Shown: positions 44,190 through 54,555 of the stretch, piece by piece
Layout of the letters: the number at the start of each line of letters is the position of its first letter
Numbering within the stretch: position 1 is the stretch's first letter
NCBI RefSeq assembly: GCF_012972675.1
Contig: NZ_JABCRE010000003.1
Location: forward strand, 496,001 to 560,000
Length of the DNA: 64,000 bases
Origin: Pontixanthobacter rizhaonensis
GTDB lineage: Bacteria; Pseudomonadota; Alphaproteobacteria; Sphingomonadales; Sphingomonadaceae
Reading direction: 5' to 3'
Notes under the pieces: generated by a model
What the model saw: the letters and a program-made list of their open reading frames with translations, nothing else
What the model was told of the DNA's origin: nothing
Database searches by the model: none
Program-made: the position numbers and the translations under genes

Positions 44190-47100
44190 ATGGGATACCC
44201 TGCGCCTGAGGGGCTGTACGATCCACGAAATGAGCACGACGCCTGCGGCGTTGGTTTGGTCGCGCATATTAAGGGTACAAAGTCCCATTCCATCGTCACG
44301 CAATCCCTTGAAATTCTGAACAATATTGATCACCGCGGCGCCGTTGGGGCAGATCCGCTTCTGGGTGACGGCGCTGGTATTCTGCTGCAATTGCCAGATC
44401 CGCTTTTCCGCAAATGGGCCGACGGCGCCGGCCACTCGCTCCCTGCGCCAGGCGAATACGCTGTGGCCATGTGCTTTATGCCGCAAGACGAAACCGCCAG
44501 AGCCTTCGTTACCCAGCAGCTCGAGCGATTCGTTACCAAAGAAGGTCAGAAGGTCGTTGGCTGGCGTGATGTCCCGACAACTTTGGATGGTCTAGGCGAT
44601 GCTGTCATCGAGACAATGCCGGTTATGCAGCAATGCATTATTGCGCGCGGCGAAAATTGCGCAGACCAGGACGCATTTGAACGCAAACTGATTGTAATTC
44701 GCAAGCAAACCCTCAATCCTCTGGGGCGGCTGGCGGAAAAACATGATCTGCCTGACCTGACAAAAACCTATATCCCAAGCTTCTCTAGCCGTACCATTGT
44801 GTACAAAGGCTTGCTACTCGCTAACCAAGTTGGCTCGTTCTACGATGATTTGCGCGACCCGGATTGCGTTTCTGCGCTTGGCTTGGTCCACCAACGGTTT
44901 TCGACCAACACCTTCCCAAGCTGGCGGCTCGCACACCCTTACCGCCTGATCGCCCATAATGGCGAAATCAACACAGTTCGCGGCAATGTGAACTGGATGA
45001 ACGCGCGGCGCAGGACCATGGAAAGCGAGTTGCTGGGTCCGGATCTTGATAAGATGTGGCCGCTCATCCCGCATGGTCAATCTGACACAGCTTGCCTTGA
45101 CAATGCACTCGAATTGCTCCTCGCCGGTGGATACAGCCTCGCGCACGCGATGATGATCTTGATGCCGGAAGCGTGGGCCAAGAACCCGCTGATGGAACCA
45201 GAGCGCCGGGCATTTTATGAATACCACGCCGCTTTGATGGAGCCATGGGATGGCCCGGCAGCAGTGGCCTTTACTGACGGGCGTCAAATCGGGGCGACGC
45301 TGGATCGCAACGGTCTGCGCCCTGCCCGTTTCTGTGTCACCAAAGATGACATCGTCTGCCTGGCTTCGGAAAGCGGCGTATTGCCGTTCAAAGAAGAAGA
45401 CATCACCCGCAAATGGCGTTTGCAACCGGGCAAAATGCTGCTGATTGATCTGGAAGAAGGCCGGATCATCGAAGATGCGGAGCTGAAGGCCGACCTTGCA
45501 GGTGCGGCACCTTACGCGGACTGGCTGGACAAGGCCCAATATAAGCTGGAAGACCTCGATACTATCGAGCCGGAGCTTGCAGAAGTCCCGGATAACCGCA
45601 CCACTCTGCTCCAATGCCAGCAGAGCTTTGGCTATACGCAAGAAGATATCAGCAAATTCTTGGAGCCAATGGCCGTCGACGGTAATGACCCGATTGGCTC
45701 GATGGGCACGGATACGCCGCTCGCTGTGCTATCCGACAAAAGCCGGCTGCTATACGATTATTTCAAACAGAACTTCGCGCAAGTAACGAACCCGCCAATC
45801 GACCCGATCCGGGAAGAATTGGTGATGAGCTTGCTGTCCATGGTGGGGCCGCGTCCCAACTTGCTGGGCCGCGATGCCGGTACGCATAAGCGGCTGGAAG
45901 TCAGCCAACCGATCCTGACCAATGATGATCTGGCCAAAATCAGATCCGTAGAAGCCGCTTTGGATGGCGCGTTTCGGACCGAGACAATCGATATTACCTG
46001 GGATGCCTCCACTGGGGCTGACGGTCTCGCTCTTGCCCTGAAAGAAATGTGCTGGGCAGCGACGGAGGCGGTCCTTCAAGATCACAATATCTTGGTTCTA
46101 TCCGACCGCGCCCAAGGTCCAGACCGGATACCGATGCCAGCATTGCTGGCCACGGCCGCCGTCCACCATCATTTGGTCCGTCAGGGCCTCCGGATGCAGA
46201 CCGGCCTTGTCGTCGAAACCGGTGAAGCGCGCGAAGTGCACCATTACTGTGTCTTGGCCGGTTACGGCGCGGAAGCGATCAACCCCTACCTTGCCTTCGA
46301 AACGCTGGAGCAATTGCGGTCCGAAAAATATCCGGACATGACGCAAGAGCAGGTCGAGACAAACTACATCAAGGCTGTCGGTAAAGGCATCCTAAAAGTA
46401 ATGTCCAAGATGGGCATCTCGACCTATCAATCCTATTGCGGTGCGCAGATCTTTGACGCTGTTGGTTTGTCCTCAGAATTCATCGATCACTACTTCAAAG
46501 GTACAGCAACCACCATTGAAGGCATCGGTCTGGCACAGGTTGCAGAAGAAGCAGTCCGCCGTCACGCAACCGCCTATGGTGACAACCCGCTTTACAAGGG
46601 CATGCTCGATGTTGGCGGAATATACCAATATCGCTTGCGCGGTGAAGACCACGCCTGGACACCGGGCAATGTTGCCAGCTTGCAGCATGCGGTAAGAGGT
46701 AACGACCCGAAAAATTACGAAGAATTCTCCAAATCGATCAACGAACAATCCGAACGATTGCTGACGATCCGCGGGCTGATGGAATTAAAGCCTGCCGATC
46801 AACCGCTTGACTTAAGCGAGGTCGAGCCCGCGTCAGAAATCGTCAAACGGTTCTCTACCGGCGCGATGAGCTTCGGCTCCATCAGTCACGAAGCGCACAG
46901 CACCATGGCGATTGCGATGAACCGTCTGGGCGGCCGCTCCAACACGGGCGAAGGCGGCGAGGAAGTGAACCGCTTTACCCCGATGGAAAATGGCGATTCC
47001 ATGCGCAGCCGGATTAAGCAGGTTGCTTCTGGCCGGTTCGGCGTGACCACCGAATATCTGGTCAATTCAGACGATATCCAGATCAAAATGGCGCAAGGTG

Positions 47101-48830
47101 CAAAGCCAGGCGAGGGCGGACAGTTGCCGGGCCACAAGGTGGATAAACGAATCGGCGCTGTGCGCCATTCAACACCGGGTGTCGGGCTGATTTCACCGCC
47201 GCCTCACCATGACATTTACTCAATCGAGGATCTGGCACAGCTGATCCATGATCTGAAAAACGTGCAGCCTAAGGCCCGGGTTTCTGTGAAACTCGTCTCC
47301 GAAGTGGGCGTCGGCACAGTTGCCGCTGGTGTTTCAAAAGCACGCGCGGACCACGTAACGGTCTCTGGTTATGAAGGCGGCACGGGTGCGTCCCCGCTTA
47401 CCAGCCTGACACATGCGGGCAGCCCATGGGAAATCGGGCTGGCAGAAACCCAGCAGACCTTGTTGCTCAATGATTTGCGTAGCCGGATTGCTGTTCAGGT
47501 CGATGGCGGCCTCCGCACTGGCCGCGATGTCGCAATCGGCGCTTTGCTGGGTGCTGACGAGTTTGGATTTGCAACCGCGCCGTTGATTGCCGCTGGCTGT
47601 ATCATGATGCGCAAATGCCATTTGAATACTTGCCCCGTAGGTGTTGCAACACAGGACCCGGTTCTGCGCAAACGCTTCACCGGCACGCCAGAGCACATCA
47701 TCAATTACTTCTTCTTCGTTGCTGAAGAGGTCCGCCAGATAATGGCAGAAATGGGCTTCCGCACTATCGAAGAAATGGTCGGCCGGGTCGACCGCATCGG
47801 CACCAAGCGGGTGGACCGCCACTGGAAAGCCGATGGTGTTGATCTGGGCAAATTGCTCCACAGCGTACAGCTGGAAGAAGGCAAACAGCTGTTCCACACG
47901 GAAACACAGGATCACGGCCTGGCGGCAGCGATGGACAACATCCTGATTGAGAAATGCCAAGGCGCGATCCAATCAGGTGAGCCGGTGCAGATCGATATGG
48001 AAATCCGTAACGTAAACCGGACCGCGGGGACCATGCTATCAGGTGAAATCGCCAAGGCGCATGGCCATGCAGGATTGAAGCCTGACACCATTCGAATCAA
48101 TCTGACTGGTGTGGCGGGCCAGAGCTTTGGTGCTTGGCTTGCTCACGGTGTCACTCTTGATCTGACTGGCGATGCCAATGACTATGTCGGCAAGGGTCTG
48201 TCTGGCGGCAGAATTATCGTGAAACAGCCGGATAATGTCGACCGAACACCATCCGAAAACATCATCGTCGGCAATACTGTTCTCTATGGCGCGGTCGCTG
48301 GTGAAGCCTATTTTGCCGGCGTCGCAGGCGAACGGTTCGCCGTCCGAAACTCGGGCGCAGTCACTGTCGTCGAAGGCGCGGGCGATCACTGCTGTGAATA
48401 TATGACCGGCGGCGTGGTATGCGTTCTGGGTAAAACCGGCCGTAACTTCGCCGCAGGAATGTCGGGCGGGATCGCCTATGCTTACGATCCCGACGGGGAC
48501 TTCGCGGATCTGTGCAATATGGCGCAAGTCGATATTGAAGAGATTTCCCGTGACGCCAGCGATGATGAGGGCGCTGGATATCCGCAGCAGCGCGGTATCA
48601 GCGTAAACGATATGGGCATGGGTGATATGCTTCGCCATGATGCCCAACGTTTACGCATTCTGATCGAACGGCATCAACTGCATACGGGCAGCCAAAAGGC
48701 GTCTGATATCCTCGCCAATTGGGATGCAGAACTGCCGAAATTCAAAAAAATTATGCCGCGCGATTATGCTCGTGCGCTCCGCCAGATTGAGGCCGAGCGC
48801 GCTGAAGCAGCGACAGTGGCAGCGGAGTAA
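44190..48830 (+). CDS. gltB: glutamate synthase (NADPH) large subunit
   Basis: Catalytic subunit of GOGAT, making two glutamates from glutamine and 2-oxoglutarate. The 1546-residue precursor starts [20 protein letters not shown], where Cys19 becomes the N-terminal amidotransferase nucleophile after removal of an 18-residue propeptide. Domains in order: class II glutaminase (19-about 430), central domain, FMN-binding synthase domain with [15 protein letters not shown] and the 3Fe-4S cysteines [19 protein letters not shown], and the C-terminal GXGXG beta-helix. gltD follows after 5 bases. Confidence 0.97.
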   Translation: MGYPAPEGLYDPRNEHDACGVGLVAHIKGTKSHSIVTQSLEILNNIDHRGAVGADPLLGDGAGILLQLPDPLFRKWADGAGHSLPAPGEYAVAMCFMPQDETARAFVTQQLERFVTKEGQKVVGWRDVPTTLDGLGDAVIETMPVMQQCIIARGENCADQDAFERKLIVIRKQTLNPLGRLAEKHDLPDLTKTYIPSFSSRTIVYKGLLLANQVGSFYDDLRDPDCVSALGLVHQRFSTNTFPSWRLAHPYRLIAHNGEINTVRGNVNWMNARRRTMESELLGPDLDKMWPLIPHGQSDTACLDNALELLLAGGYSLAHAMMILMPEAWAKNPLMEPERRAFYEYHAALMEPWDGPAAVAFTDGRQIGATLDRNGLRPARFCVTKDDIVCLASESGVLPFKEEDITRKWRLQPGKMLLIDLEEGRIIEDAELKADLAGAAPYADWLDKAQYKLEDLDTIEPELAEVPDNRTTLLQCQQSFGYTQEDISKFLEPMAVDGNDPIGSMGTDTPLAVLSDKSRLLYDYFKQNFAQVTNPPIDPIREELVMSLLSMVGPRPNLLGRDAGTHKRLEVSQPILTNDDLAKIRSVEAALDGAFRTETIDITWDASTGADGLALALKEMCWAATEAVLQDHNILVLSDRAQGPDRIPMPALLATAAVHHHLVRQGLRMQTGLVVETGEAREVHHYCVLAGYGAEAINPYLAFETLEQLRSEKYPDMTQEQVETNYIKAVGKGILKVMSKMGISTYQSYCGAQIFDAVGLSSEFIDHYFKGTATTIEGIGLAQVAEEAVRRHATAYGDNPLYKGMLDVGGIYQYRLRGEDHAWTPGNVASLQHAVRGNDPKNYEEFSKSINEQSERLLTIRGLMELKPADQPLDLSEVEPASEIVKRFSTGAMSFGSISHEAHSTMAIAMNRLGGRSNTGEGGEEVNRFTPMENGDSMRSRIKQVASGRFGVTTEYLVNSDDIQIKMAQGAKPGEGGQLPGHKVDKRIGAVRHSTPGVGLISPPPHHDIYSIEDLAQLIHDLKNVQPKARVSVKLVSEVGVGTVAAGVSKARADHVTVSGYEGGTGASPLTSLTHAGSPWEIGLAETQQTLLLNDLRSRIAVQVDGGLRTGRDVAIGALLGADEFGFATAPLIAAGCIMMRKCHLNTCPVGVATQDPVLRKRFTGTPEHIINYFFFVAEEVRQIMAEMGFRTIEEMVGRVDRIGTKRVDRHWKADGVDLGKLLHSVQLEEGKQLFHTETQDHGLAAAMDNILIEKCQGAIQSGEPVQIDMEIRNVNRTAGTMLSGEIAKAHGHAGLKPDTIRINLTGVAGQSFGAWLAHGVTLDLTGDANDYVGKGLSGGRIIVKQPDNVDRTPSENIIVGNTVLYGAVAGEAYFAGVAGERFAVRNSGAVTVVEGAGDHCCEYMTGGVVCVLGKTGRNFAAGMSGGIAYAYDPDGDFADLCNMAQVDIEEISRDASDDEGAGYPQQRGISVNDMGMGDMLRHDAQRLRILIERHQLHTGSQKASDILANWDAELPKFKKIMPRDYARALRQIEAERAEAATVAAE

Positions 48831-48835
48831 GCGAT

Positions 48836-50272
48836 ATGGGCAAAGATACTGGTTTTCTCGAAATTGACCGCCGCGAACGCGATTATATCAAACCCGGCGA
48901 ACGGCTGAAGAACTACAAAGAGTTCGTTGTCGAGCCAGCCGAAAGCGAGCTCAAAGATCAGGCTGCGCGCTGCATGGATTGCGGGATCCCTTATTGCCAC
49001 AATGGCTGCCCGGTCGATAACATCATCCCGGACTGGAATGATCTGGTTTACAAGGGCGATTGGCAGAACGCACTGGAAGTCTTGCATTCGACCAATAACT
49101 TTCCCGAATTCACAGGCCGGGTATGCCCTGCACCGTGCGAGGCAAGTTGTACCCTTAACCTCATCGACCAACCGGTCACGATCAAAAGCATTGAATGCGC
49201 GATTGTCGACCGCGGGTGGAAAGAAGGGTGGATCAAACCACAACCAGCCACGCATTCTACTGGAAAATCTGTCGCAATTATCGGTTCCGGTGCGGCCGGG
49301 ATGGCATGCGCCCAACAGCTGGCCCGAGCCGGGCATGCGGTGACGGTGTTCGAGAAGAATGACCGGATCGGCGGCTTGCTTCGTTACGGCATTCCTGACT
49401 TCAAGATGGAAAAGCATCTGATCAATCGCCGCGCCGTCCAAATGGAAGCCGAAGGTGTCACGTTTAAGACATCGGCTGAAGTCGGGGTGGAAGTGTCTTT
49501 CTCTGCATTGCGGGAAAATTTTGATGCCGTTGTTCTGTCCGGCGGGGCTGAGGAAGCGCGTATTCTTGACGTGCCCGGCGCCGAATTATCCGGCGTCCGA
49601 CTGGCGATGGAATTCCTGATGCAGCAAAATAAACGCAATGCTGGCGATGATGAAGTGCGCGCCGCACCGCGCGGAACTTTGTCTGCCGAAGGCAAAGACG
49701 TGATTGTAATTGGCGGCGGCGACACCGGATCGGATTGCGTCGGTACATCCAATCGCCAAGGCGCCAAAAGCGTCACCCAGCTCGAAATTATGCCCCAGCC
49801 TCCTGAAAAGGAAGACAAGGCCATGACTTGGCCAAACTGGCCAATGAAAATGCGCACCTCTTCCAGCCATGAAGAAGGGGCAACGCGCGATTGGTCGGTT
49901 TTGGCCAAGCGAGTGATCGAGAAAGACGGCGATGTCGCAGGGCTTGAATGCGTAAAAGTAGAATGGAAAGACCGGCAAATGGTAGAGATTGAGGGCAGCA
50001 CCTTCACTCTGCCTGCAGATCTTATCCTGCTTGCCATGGGCTTCACCGGGCCAAAGAAAAGCGGCCTGCTGGACCGCGCCGGTGTAGAACTGGACAAACG
50101 CGGTAACGTCGCCGCCAACACGTCGAATTATGCCACCAGCCAAGACAACGTCTTTGCCTGCGGTGATATGCGGCGCGGCCAGTCATTGATTGTTTGGGCA
50201 ATTAAAGAGGGCCGCCAATGCGCGCGTGCCGTGGATCAAGCGCTGATGGGCGTCAGTGAATTGCCAAATTAG
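48836..50272 (+). CDS. gltD: glutamate synthase (NADPH) small subunit
   Basis: Electron-input subunit of GOGAT, passing electrons from NADPH through FAD and iron-sulfur clusters to GltB. The 478-residue protein has N-terminal cysteines for 4Fe-4S clusters ([20 protein letters not shown] and CPAPCEASC), an FAD fold ([20 protein letters not shown]), an NADPH fold ([15 protein letters not shown]) and the C-terminal [17 protein letters not shown]. It forms an operon with gltB. Confidence 0.97.
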   Translation: MGKDTGFLEIDRRERDYIKPGERLKNYKEFVVEPAESELKDQAARCMDCGIPYCHNGCPVDNIIPDWNDLVYKGDWQNALEVLHSTNNFPEFTGRVCPAPCEASCTLNLIDQPVTIKSIECAIVDRGWKEGWIKPQPATHSTGKSVAIIGSGAAGMACAQQLARAGHAVTVFEKNDRIGGLLRYGIPDFKMEKHLINRRAVQMEAEGVTFKTSAEVGVEVSFSALRENFDAVVLSGGAEEARILDVPGAELSGVRLAMEFLMQQNKRNAGDDEVRAAPRGTLSAEGKDVIVIGGGDTGSDCVGTSNRQGAKSVTQLEIMPQPPEKEDKAMTWPNWPMKMRTSSSHEEGATRDWSVLAKRVIEKDGDVAGLECVKVEWKDRQMVEIEGSTFTLPADLILLAMGFTGPKKSGLLDRAGVELDKRGNVAANTSNYATSQDNVFACGDMRRGQSLIVWAIKEGRQCARAVDQALMGVSELPN

Positions 50273-50290
50273 GGAAGTATCGAGCAGAAC

Positions 50291-50313
50291 TGTCCCGGAT
50301 CCGTTCCGGGGCA
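50291..50313 (+). terminator. hairpin after gltD
   Basis: TGTCCCGGA (50291-50299) pairs with TCCGGGGCA (50305-50313), nine pairs including one wobble, with a TCCGT loop. It is 18 bases after the gltD stop and could end the gltBD transcript, but no T-run follows. Confidence 0.4.
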
Positions 50314-50340
50314 GACTTCTCCCTAAACACTAAAGAACAG

Positions 50341-50362
50341 GTGATTTGATTCGACAAATCAC
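50341..50362. repeat. inverted repeat upstream of the OprB-like porin
   Basis: GTGATTTG (50341-50348) and CAAATCAC (50355-50362), perfect 8-bp arms around ATTCGA. It lies in the AT-rich upstream region, and may be an operator or a hairpin. Confidence 0.45.
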
Positions 50363-50432
50363 TTGATGTCATTCACTTTTTGCTAAATATATGACTCCAT
50401 AAATAGTATTGTAAAACAATGCGGTATTATAC

Positions 50433-50487
50433 GGAGGATCATTGATCAAATGCTTGGGGACGCATTTGATTTAGACATCAAATAATG
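50433..50487 (+). promoter_or_regulatory. possible leader peptide and hairpin controlling the OprB-like porin
   Basis: GGAGG at 50433-50437 is followed by ATG 50450, opening an 11-codon frame (MLGDAFDLDIK) whose TAA overlaps the porin ATG as TAATG at 50483-50487. The porin start itself has no nearby ribosome-binding site. A perfect 9-bp stem, ATCAAATGC (50445-50453) with GCATTTGAT (50462-50470), covers the leader ATG. Together these suggest translation of the porin depends on the leader. Confidence 0.45.
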
Positions 50488-51807
50488 CGTCTTTTATTGA
50501 CCCCTTCGTGGCTGGTTCTCTCACGGGCAGCGCCCCTTAGTCTTGCTTGCGCGCTATTATGCGGCACGTCCTCGCCCGTTCTTGCCTCGGAATTGCAGCT
50601 CCAAGAAGAAGTGGTGCATACAGTTGTCGATACGTCCGCCGATCAGGTCGAAACGGCCGATAGCGGAAATGATGGTGCGCAAACCCCGCCCCCGCCAGAA
50701 CCCGCCAAGACCGCTGAACGCGTAACCATACGCGGCATTTGGTCGCAATTCCTCGACTTACCAGTGAGCGGCGATGCCGACCAAACGCTGCGCTATGGCG
50801 GGAAAGCAGACGCCTATATTGATGTTAAGGGCAGCGCTGTCGGGATCGACGATTCCCTATCGCTGCATGTCCATCCAGAATTCAAATATGGCAAAAGCAG
50901 TAATGGCGAGATTGGCCTGATCCCGGAAAACGCTCAGCTATTCTATCCCGGCGACGGAGACGTGTTTGATCTGTCGATCAACGTGACCAAACGGTGGAAG
51001 AGCGGCGCCTCATTAACCGTCGGCAAAATCAACATTCTGGACCTTGCCGCGCTGACCCCTCTTCAGGGTGGCGGCGGGCATGAAGGCTTCCAAAATCTCG
51101 CGGTAGCGCTTCCGCCAAGCGCTATTGTGCCAGGTTCGGTCACTGGCGCCCTTATCAATGTACCGACGGAAAAGGTTCTGCTTCGCGCGATTATCTTTGA
51201 TCCTGAACTGCAATCACGGCGGAGCGGGCTGGAAGATCCGTTCTCAAAAGGCGTCGGCATATTGGCGTCCGCGACCTTCCCTGTTCGGGTCGGCGGGAAA
51301 CGCGGCTATTATGGAATTAAATTTGCCGGTTCCACCAGAAGCGAAGTGGCAGCGGGATCCTTACCTGCTGCCTTGGTACCCGGCCCAGGATCAAGTTTCG
51401 GCAACCGCAAAGGTGAATTCAGTGTCATTCTGACGGTTGACCAATATCTGTCAGAAGATGCGGCGGTGCCGGGCAACGGCATCGGTATTTTCGGCCAACT
51501 TTACCTCTCCAATGGCGACCCGACTTTCCTCGATGCAAGCGGATTTATCGGGATCGCCGGCAACCCAAAAAAACGGCCACAAGACCGGTTCGGTGTAACT
51601 TATTTCCGGTATTCCCTGGCCGATGGTTTGGTCAATGCACTGCGCAATCGCATCCCGTTGCAGGATGAGGAAGGTGTGGAAGCCTTCTATACGGTTGGCC
51701 TTGCGAAAACGCTCCGTCTCACAGGCAATCTTCAGATTGTCGATTCAGCAATTAGTCCACGCGCCGTCGGGATCACCACAGGGTTGAGACTGACCGCGCT
51801 GTTTTGA
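50485..51807 (+). CDS. carbohydrate-selective porin (OprB-like)
   Basis: Outer-membrane barrel protein of 440 residues. A long signal peptide covers about 1-34 (PLSLACALLCGTSSPVLA). After an acidic/Pro linker (to about 76) the barrel begins RGIWSQFLDLPVSGDADQ, a beginning seen in OprB-family porins, and contains GGKADAYIDVKGSAVGID and LTVGKINILDLAALTPLQGG. The sequence ends TGLRLTALF, with the C-terminal Phe needed for Bam insertion. It probably imports sugars or other small carbohydrates. It stands alone and has an unusual upstream region with two inverted repeats. Confidence 0.85.
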   Translation: MRLLLTPSWLVLSRAAPLSLACALLCGTSSPVLASELQLQEEVVHTVVDTSADQVETADSGNDGAQTPPPPEPAKTAERVTIRGIWSQFLDLPVSGDADQTLRYGGKADAYIDVKGSAVGIDDSLSLHVHPEFKYGKSSNGEIGLIPENAQLFYPGDGDVFDLSINVTKRWKSGASLTVGKINILDLAALTPLQGGGGHEGFQNLAVALPPSAIVPGSVTGALINVPTEKVLLRAIIFDPELQSRRSGLEDPFSKGVGILASATFPVRVGGKRGYYGIKFAGSTRSEVAAGSLPAALVPGPGSSFGNRKGEFSVILTVDQYLSEDAAVPGNGIGIFGQLYLSNGDPTFLDASGFIGIAGNPKKRPQDRFGVTYFRYSLADGLVNALRNRIPLQDEEGVEAFYTVGLAKTLRLTGNLQIVDSAISPRAVGITTGLRLTALF

Positions 51808-51844
51808 TGTTTAAAACACCTTTTGCCGTTTGAACCTGTTGGGA

Positions 51845-52567
51845 TCAGCCTCTGTCATCGCCATCGCCGATTTCCGGCAACTGCCAATCAATCGGGGCAC
51901 GGCCTTGCTTGGCCAAAAACGTATTAATCGCGCTAAACGGCTTAGAACCGAAAAAGCCGCGATAGGATGACAGGGGGCTCGGATGAGGGCTGCGGATTAC
52001 CAGATGGCCGCTATCGTGCTCGAGCGCGTCAATTCTGTCTGCTTTCTTTTGCGCATGGCTGCCCCACAGTACAAACGCGCTGGAGACGTCACGGTTCGCC
52101 ACTGACGCAATGATTGCATCTGTGATCGCATCCCAGCCCTTACCAGCGTGGCTGCCCGCGTGGCGCGCTTCCACAGTCAGCGAGGTGTTGAGCAACAATA
52201 CCCCTTGCCGCGCCCAATGCTCCAAATTTCCGTGACTCGCCGCCGGAATACCCAGGTCACTTTCCAGCTCTTTATAAATATTGACCAGCGAAGGCGGGAT
52301 TTTGACGCCGGCTGCGACTGAGAAACTCAAGCCGTGTGCCTGGCCCGGTCCGTGATAGGGATCTTGGCCCAGTATTACGGCTTTGACCTTGTCGAGCGGG
52401 GTCAATTCCAAAGCGCGCAGTCTTTGCCCGCGAGGTGGGTAGATTATCTTACCCTCAGCCTCTTGCGCGGCCAACCACCCGCCCAGCTTACGCCCCTCAG
52501 CCGTTTGCAAAACCGGGGTCAAAACTTCGCACCAACTGTTGGGGATAGCATCTGTTGTCATCGGCAT
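51845..52567 (-). CDS. ung: uracil-DNA glycosylase, family 1
   Basis: Removes uracil from DNA to start base-excision repair. The 240-residue protein has the water-activating motif GQDPYHGPGQAHGLSF (Asp69) and the C-terminal HPSPLSSYRGFFGSKPF with the minor-groove intercalation loop, and SGHLVIRS just before it. These identify the Ung type and not MUG or UDG family 4. It is convergent with the porin and divergent from the ribonuclease D-like gene. Confidence 0.96.
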   Translation of the reverse strand: MPMTTDAIPNSWCEVLTPVLQTAEGRKLGGWLAAQEAEGKIIYPPRGQRLRALELTPLDKVKAVILGQDPYHGPGQAHGLSFSVAAGVKIPPSLVNIYKELESDLGIPAASHGNLEHWARQGVLLLNTSLTVEARHAGSHAGKGWDAITDAIIASVANRDVSSAFVLWGSHAQKKADRIDALEHDSGHLVIRSPHPSPLSSYRGFFGSKPFSAINTFLAKQGRAPIDWQLPEIGDGDDRG

Positions 52568-52639
52568 AACCTAACCGTTCGAAACATTACCGGCCAGCCG
52601 CCCCTTTCCCTCCATCCCCAACGCGACTAAGGGAGGGAA

Positions 52640-53257
52640 ATGGCAGTATATTTCCACGAAGAAGATTTACCTGAAGGCGTCCTCGCCCAAGGGCCGGTTG
52701 CAGTCGATACTGAAACGATGGGCCTGATTACCCCTCGTGACCGGCTATGCGTCGTCCAGATCAGCGATGGTCAAGGCGATGAACATCTGGTGCGCTTTAA
52801 AGTCGGCAGTGCTTACGATGCGCCGAATTTGAAAGCAGTATTGGCCGATCCCTCGCGGATTAAGCTGTATCACTTTGCCAGATTCGATCTGGCAGCGATT
52901 GAATATTATCTCGGGGTAGAGGCCAGTCCGGTATTCTGCACCAAGATCGCCAGTAAAATGACCAGAACCTATACCGACCGGCACGGGTTGAAGAATCTGG
53001 TGGTTGAATTGCTCGGCGGTGAAATTTCAAAGGCACAACAGAGCTCCGATTGGGGCGCCCCTGAAATCAATGATGCGCAGCGTGATTATGCCGCATCCGA
53101 TGTCCGGTATTTGCACCGCCTGCATGATGTCATGGTCGAGCGTTTGGCCCGCGAAGGACGAACTGAAATGGCGCAAGCTTGTTTCGACTTTCTGCCAACA
53201 CGCGCGCGGCTCGATATTGCTGGCTGGGCGGATCACGACATTTTCAGCCACGCTTAA
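52640..53257 (+). CDS. short ribonuclease D (3'-5' exonuclease domain only)
   Basis: DnaQ/DEDDy-type exonuclease of 205 residues without the HRDC domains of full RNase D. The motifs are VDTETMGLI (Exo I), FARFDLAAIEYYL (Exo II) and QRDYAASDVRYLHRLHDVM (Exo III, with Tyr). It starts 72 bases from the divergent ung and is followed by lptC 24 bases later, an arrangement often seen in alphaproteobacteria. Its natural RNA substrate is not known. Confidence 0.92.
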   Translation: MAVYFHEEDLPEGVLAQGPVAVDTETMGLITPRDRLCVVQISDGQGDEHLVRFKVGSAYDAPNLKAVLADPSRIKLYHFARFDLAAIEYYLGVEASPVFCTKIASKMTRTYTDRHGLKNLVVELLGGEISKAQQSSDWGAPEINDAQRDYAASDVRYLHRLHDVMVERLAREGRTEMAQACFDFLPTRARLDIAGWADHDIFSHA

Positions 53258-53281
53258 TCACGCGGAACGCAGGTAGCCAGT

Positions 53282-53947
53282 ATGGGCAAGCAAAAACGGA
53301 TTGAGACCGACGAGGCGAAGGAACGGCGCAGCAAACGCCAGCACTTTGCTGTGCCCGGCGGCTCTCATGACAAGCTTGTCAGCATTCTCGGCAAAACACT
53401 CCCGATGGGCGTCGGTGTGCTTGCCGCCCTAATGGTCATCACGCCGCTATCACCGCGGGGGGAAGTCAGCTTTCTGCTGGACCGTAACAAAGTGGCTGTC
53501 ATTGATGAACGTCTGCGCGTGGATAATGCGCTTTACCGAGGTCAGGATGACCGGGGGCGGCCTTTCTCTTTGACTGCGGGTGAGGCAGTTCAGCGTTCGA
53601 GCCAAGAGGGCCTGGTACGCATGAAGGATCTGGTCGCGCGTATTCTTCTGCCGGAAGGCCCCAGCAAGCTGGCAGCAGATACAGGCCAATACGACATTGA
53701 TGCCGAAACGGTCGACGTGGACAGCGAAGTCCGGCTGACAGCTGCCGACGGTTACAGTATGATGGCACGCGGCGTCGCGGTGGATCTTAAGGCAAGACGG
53801 ATGGTCGGCAGCGGCGGGATAGCGGGGACAATTCCTGCAGGTACGTTCTCGGCCAACCGATTGGAAGCCGACCTGGCGAACAGAACATTGGCATTGGACG
53901 GCAACGCAAAACTGCGCATGACGCCCGGCGCATTGAGGATACCATGA
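53282..53947 (+). CDS. lptC: LPS export protein LptC
   Basis: Bitopic inner-membrane protein that takes lipopolysaccharide from LptBFG and hands it to LptA. The 221-residue sequence has a charged N-terminus, a single helix at about 40-60 (PMGVGVLAALMVITPLSP), and a periplasmic beta-jellyroll of the LptC/OstA type (SVRLTAADG-like strands; DAETVDVDSEVRLTAADGYS). It overlaps lptA by 4 bases. Identification rests on context plus general fold. Confidence 0.87.
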   Translation: MGKQKRIETDEAKERRSKRQHFAVPGGSHDKLVSILGKTLPMGVGVLAALMVITPLSPRGEVSFLLDRNKVAVIDERLRVDNALYRGQDDRGRPFSLTAGEAVQRSSQEGLVRMKDLVARILLPEGPSKLAADTGQYDIDAETVDVDSEVRLTAADGYSMMARGVAVDLKARRMVGSGGIAGTIPAGTFSANRLEADLANRTLALDGNAKLRMTPGALRIP

Positions 53948-54510
53948 TGAGTTTTTCGCTGAAGAATGCCGGCCAATATGCCCTTCTGGGATTCGCGGTG
54001 ACGGTGGTGACGCTGGGCGGAATACAGCTGAATGCGCAGGCAATCGCCGCGCATAATTCGAACGCGCCCGTCAACTATGCCGCTGACCGGATTGAATTGC
54101 AGGACAATCAAAACCGCGTGATATTGTCGGGCAATGTCGACATCACGCAAGCCGGATTGCGAGTGCGGGCCGCCCGTACGCTGGTCAATTATACCGACGC
54201 TGGCAGCCTTAGCATTCAGCGGATCACCGCCACTGGCGGTGTGCAGGTGACACGCGGCGGAGAAGCCGCACGCGGGGATACCGCCATATATGACTTCAAT
54301 CGCCGGATCATCACGCTGGCGGGGAATGTCAGCCTTAGGCGGGGCAATGATACCCTAAACGGGGGACGGTTAGTGATCGACTTAAGGAGCGGTATCTCCA
54401 GCGTCGATGGCCGGGCATCGGGATCCTCATCTGTCACAGGTGAAGATGGCACGTCCACGCCGTCATCCAGTGGCCGGGTCAGTGGAACCTTCTCTGTTCC
54501 GAACAACTAA
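53944..54510 (+). CDS. lptA: LPS transport periplasmic protein LptA
   Basis: Periplasmic bridge protein for lipopolysaccharide, 188 residues. A signal peptide covers about 1-34. The OstA-like jellyroll repeats are clear: YAADRIELQDNQNRVILSGN, VDITQAGLRVRAARTLVNY, and AIYDFNRRIITLAGNVSLRR. A Ser/Gly-rich tail of about 40 residues follows. It overlaps lptC; the ATPase gene lptB, usually next in this position, is missing here and must lie elsewhere. Confidence 0.92.
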   Translation: MMSFSLKNAGQYALLGFAVTVVTLGGIQLNAQAIAAHNSNAPVNYAADRIELQDNQNRVILSGNVDITQAGLRVRAARTLVNYTDAGSLSIQRITATGGVQVTRGGEAARGDTAIYDFNRRIITLAGNVSLRRGNDTLNGGRLVIDLRSGISSVDGRASGSSSVTGEDGTSTPSSSGRVSGTFSVPNN

Positions 54511-54555
54511 ATCATCAAAATTGGTTCACAGCTTCTTTCCGGCGAACCATTTAGG

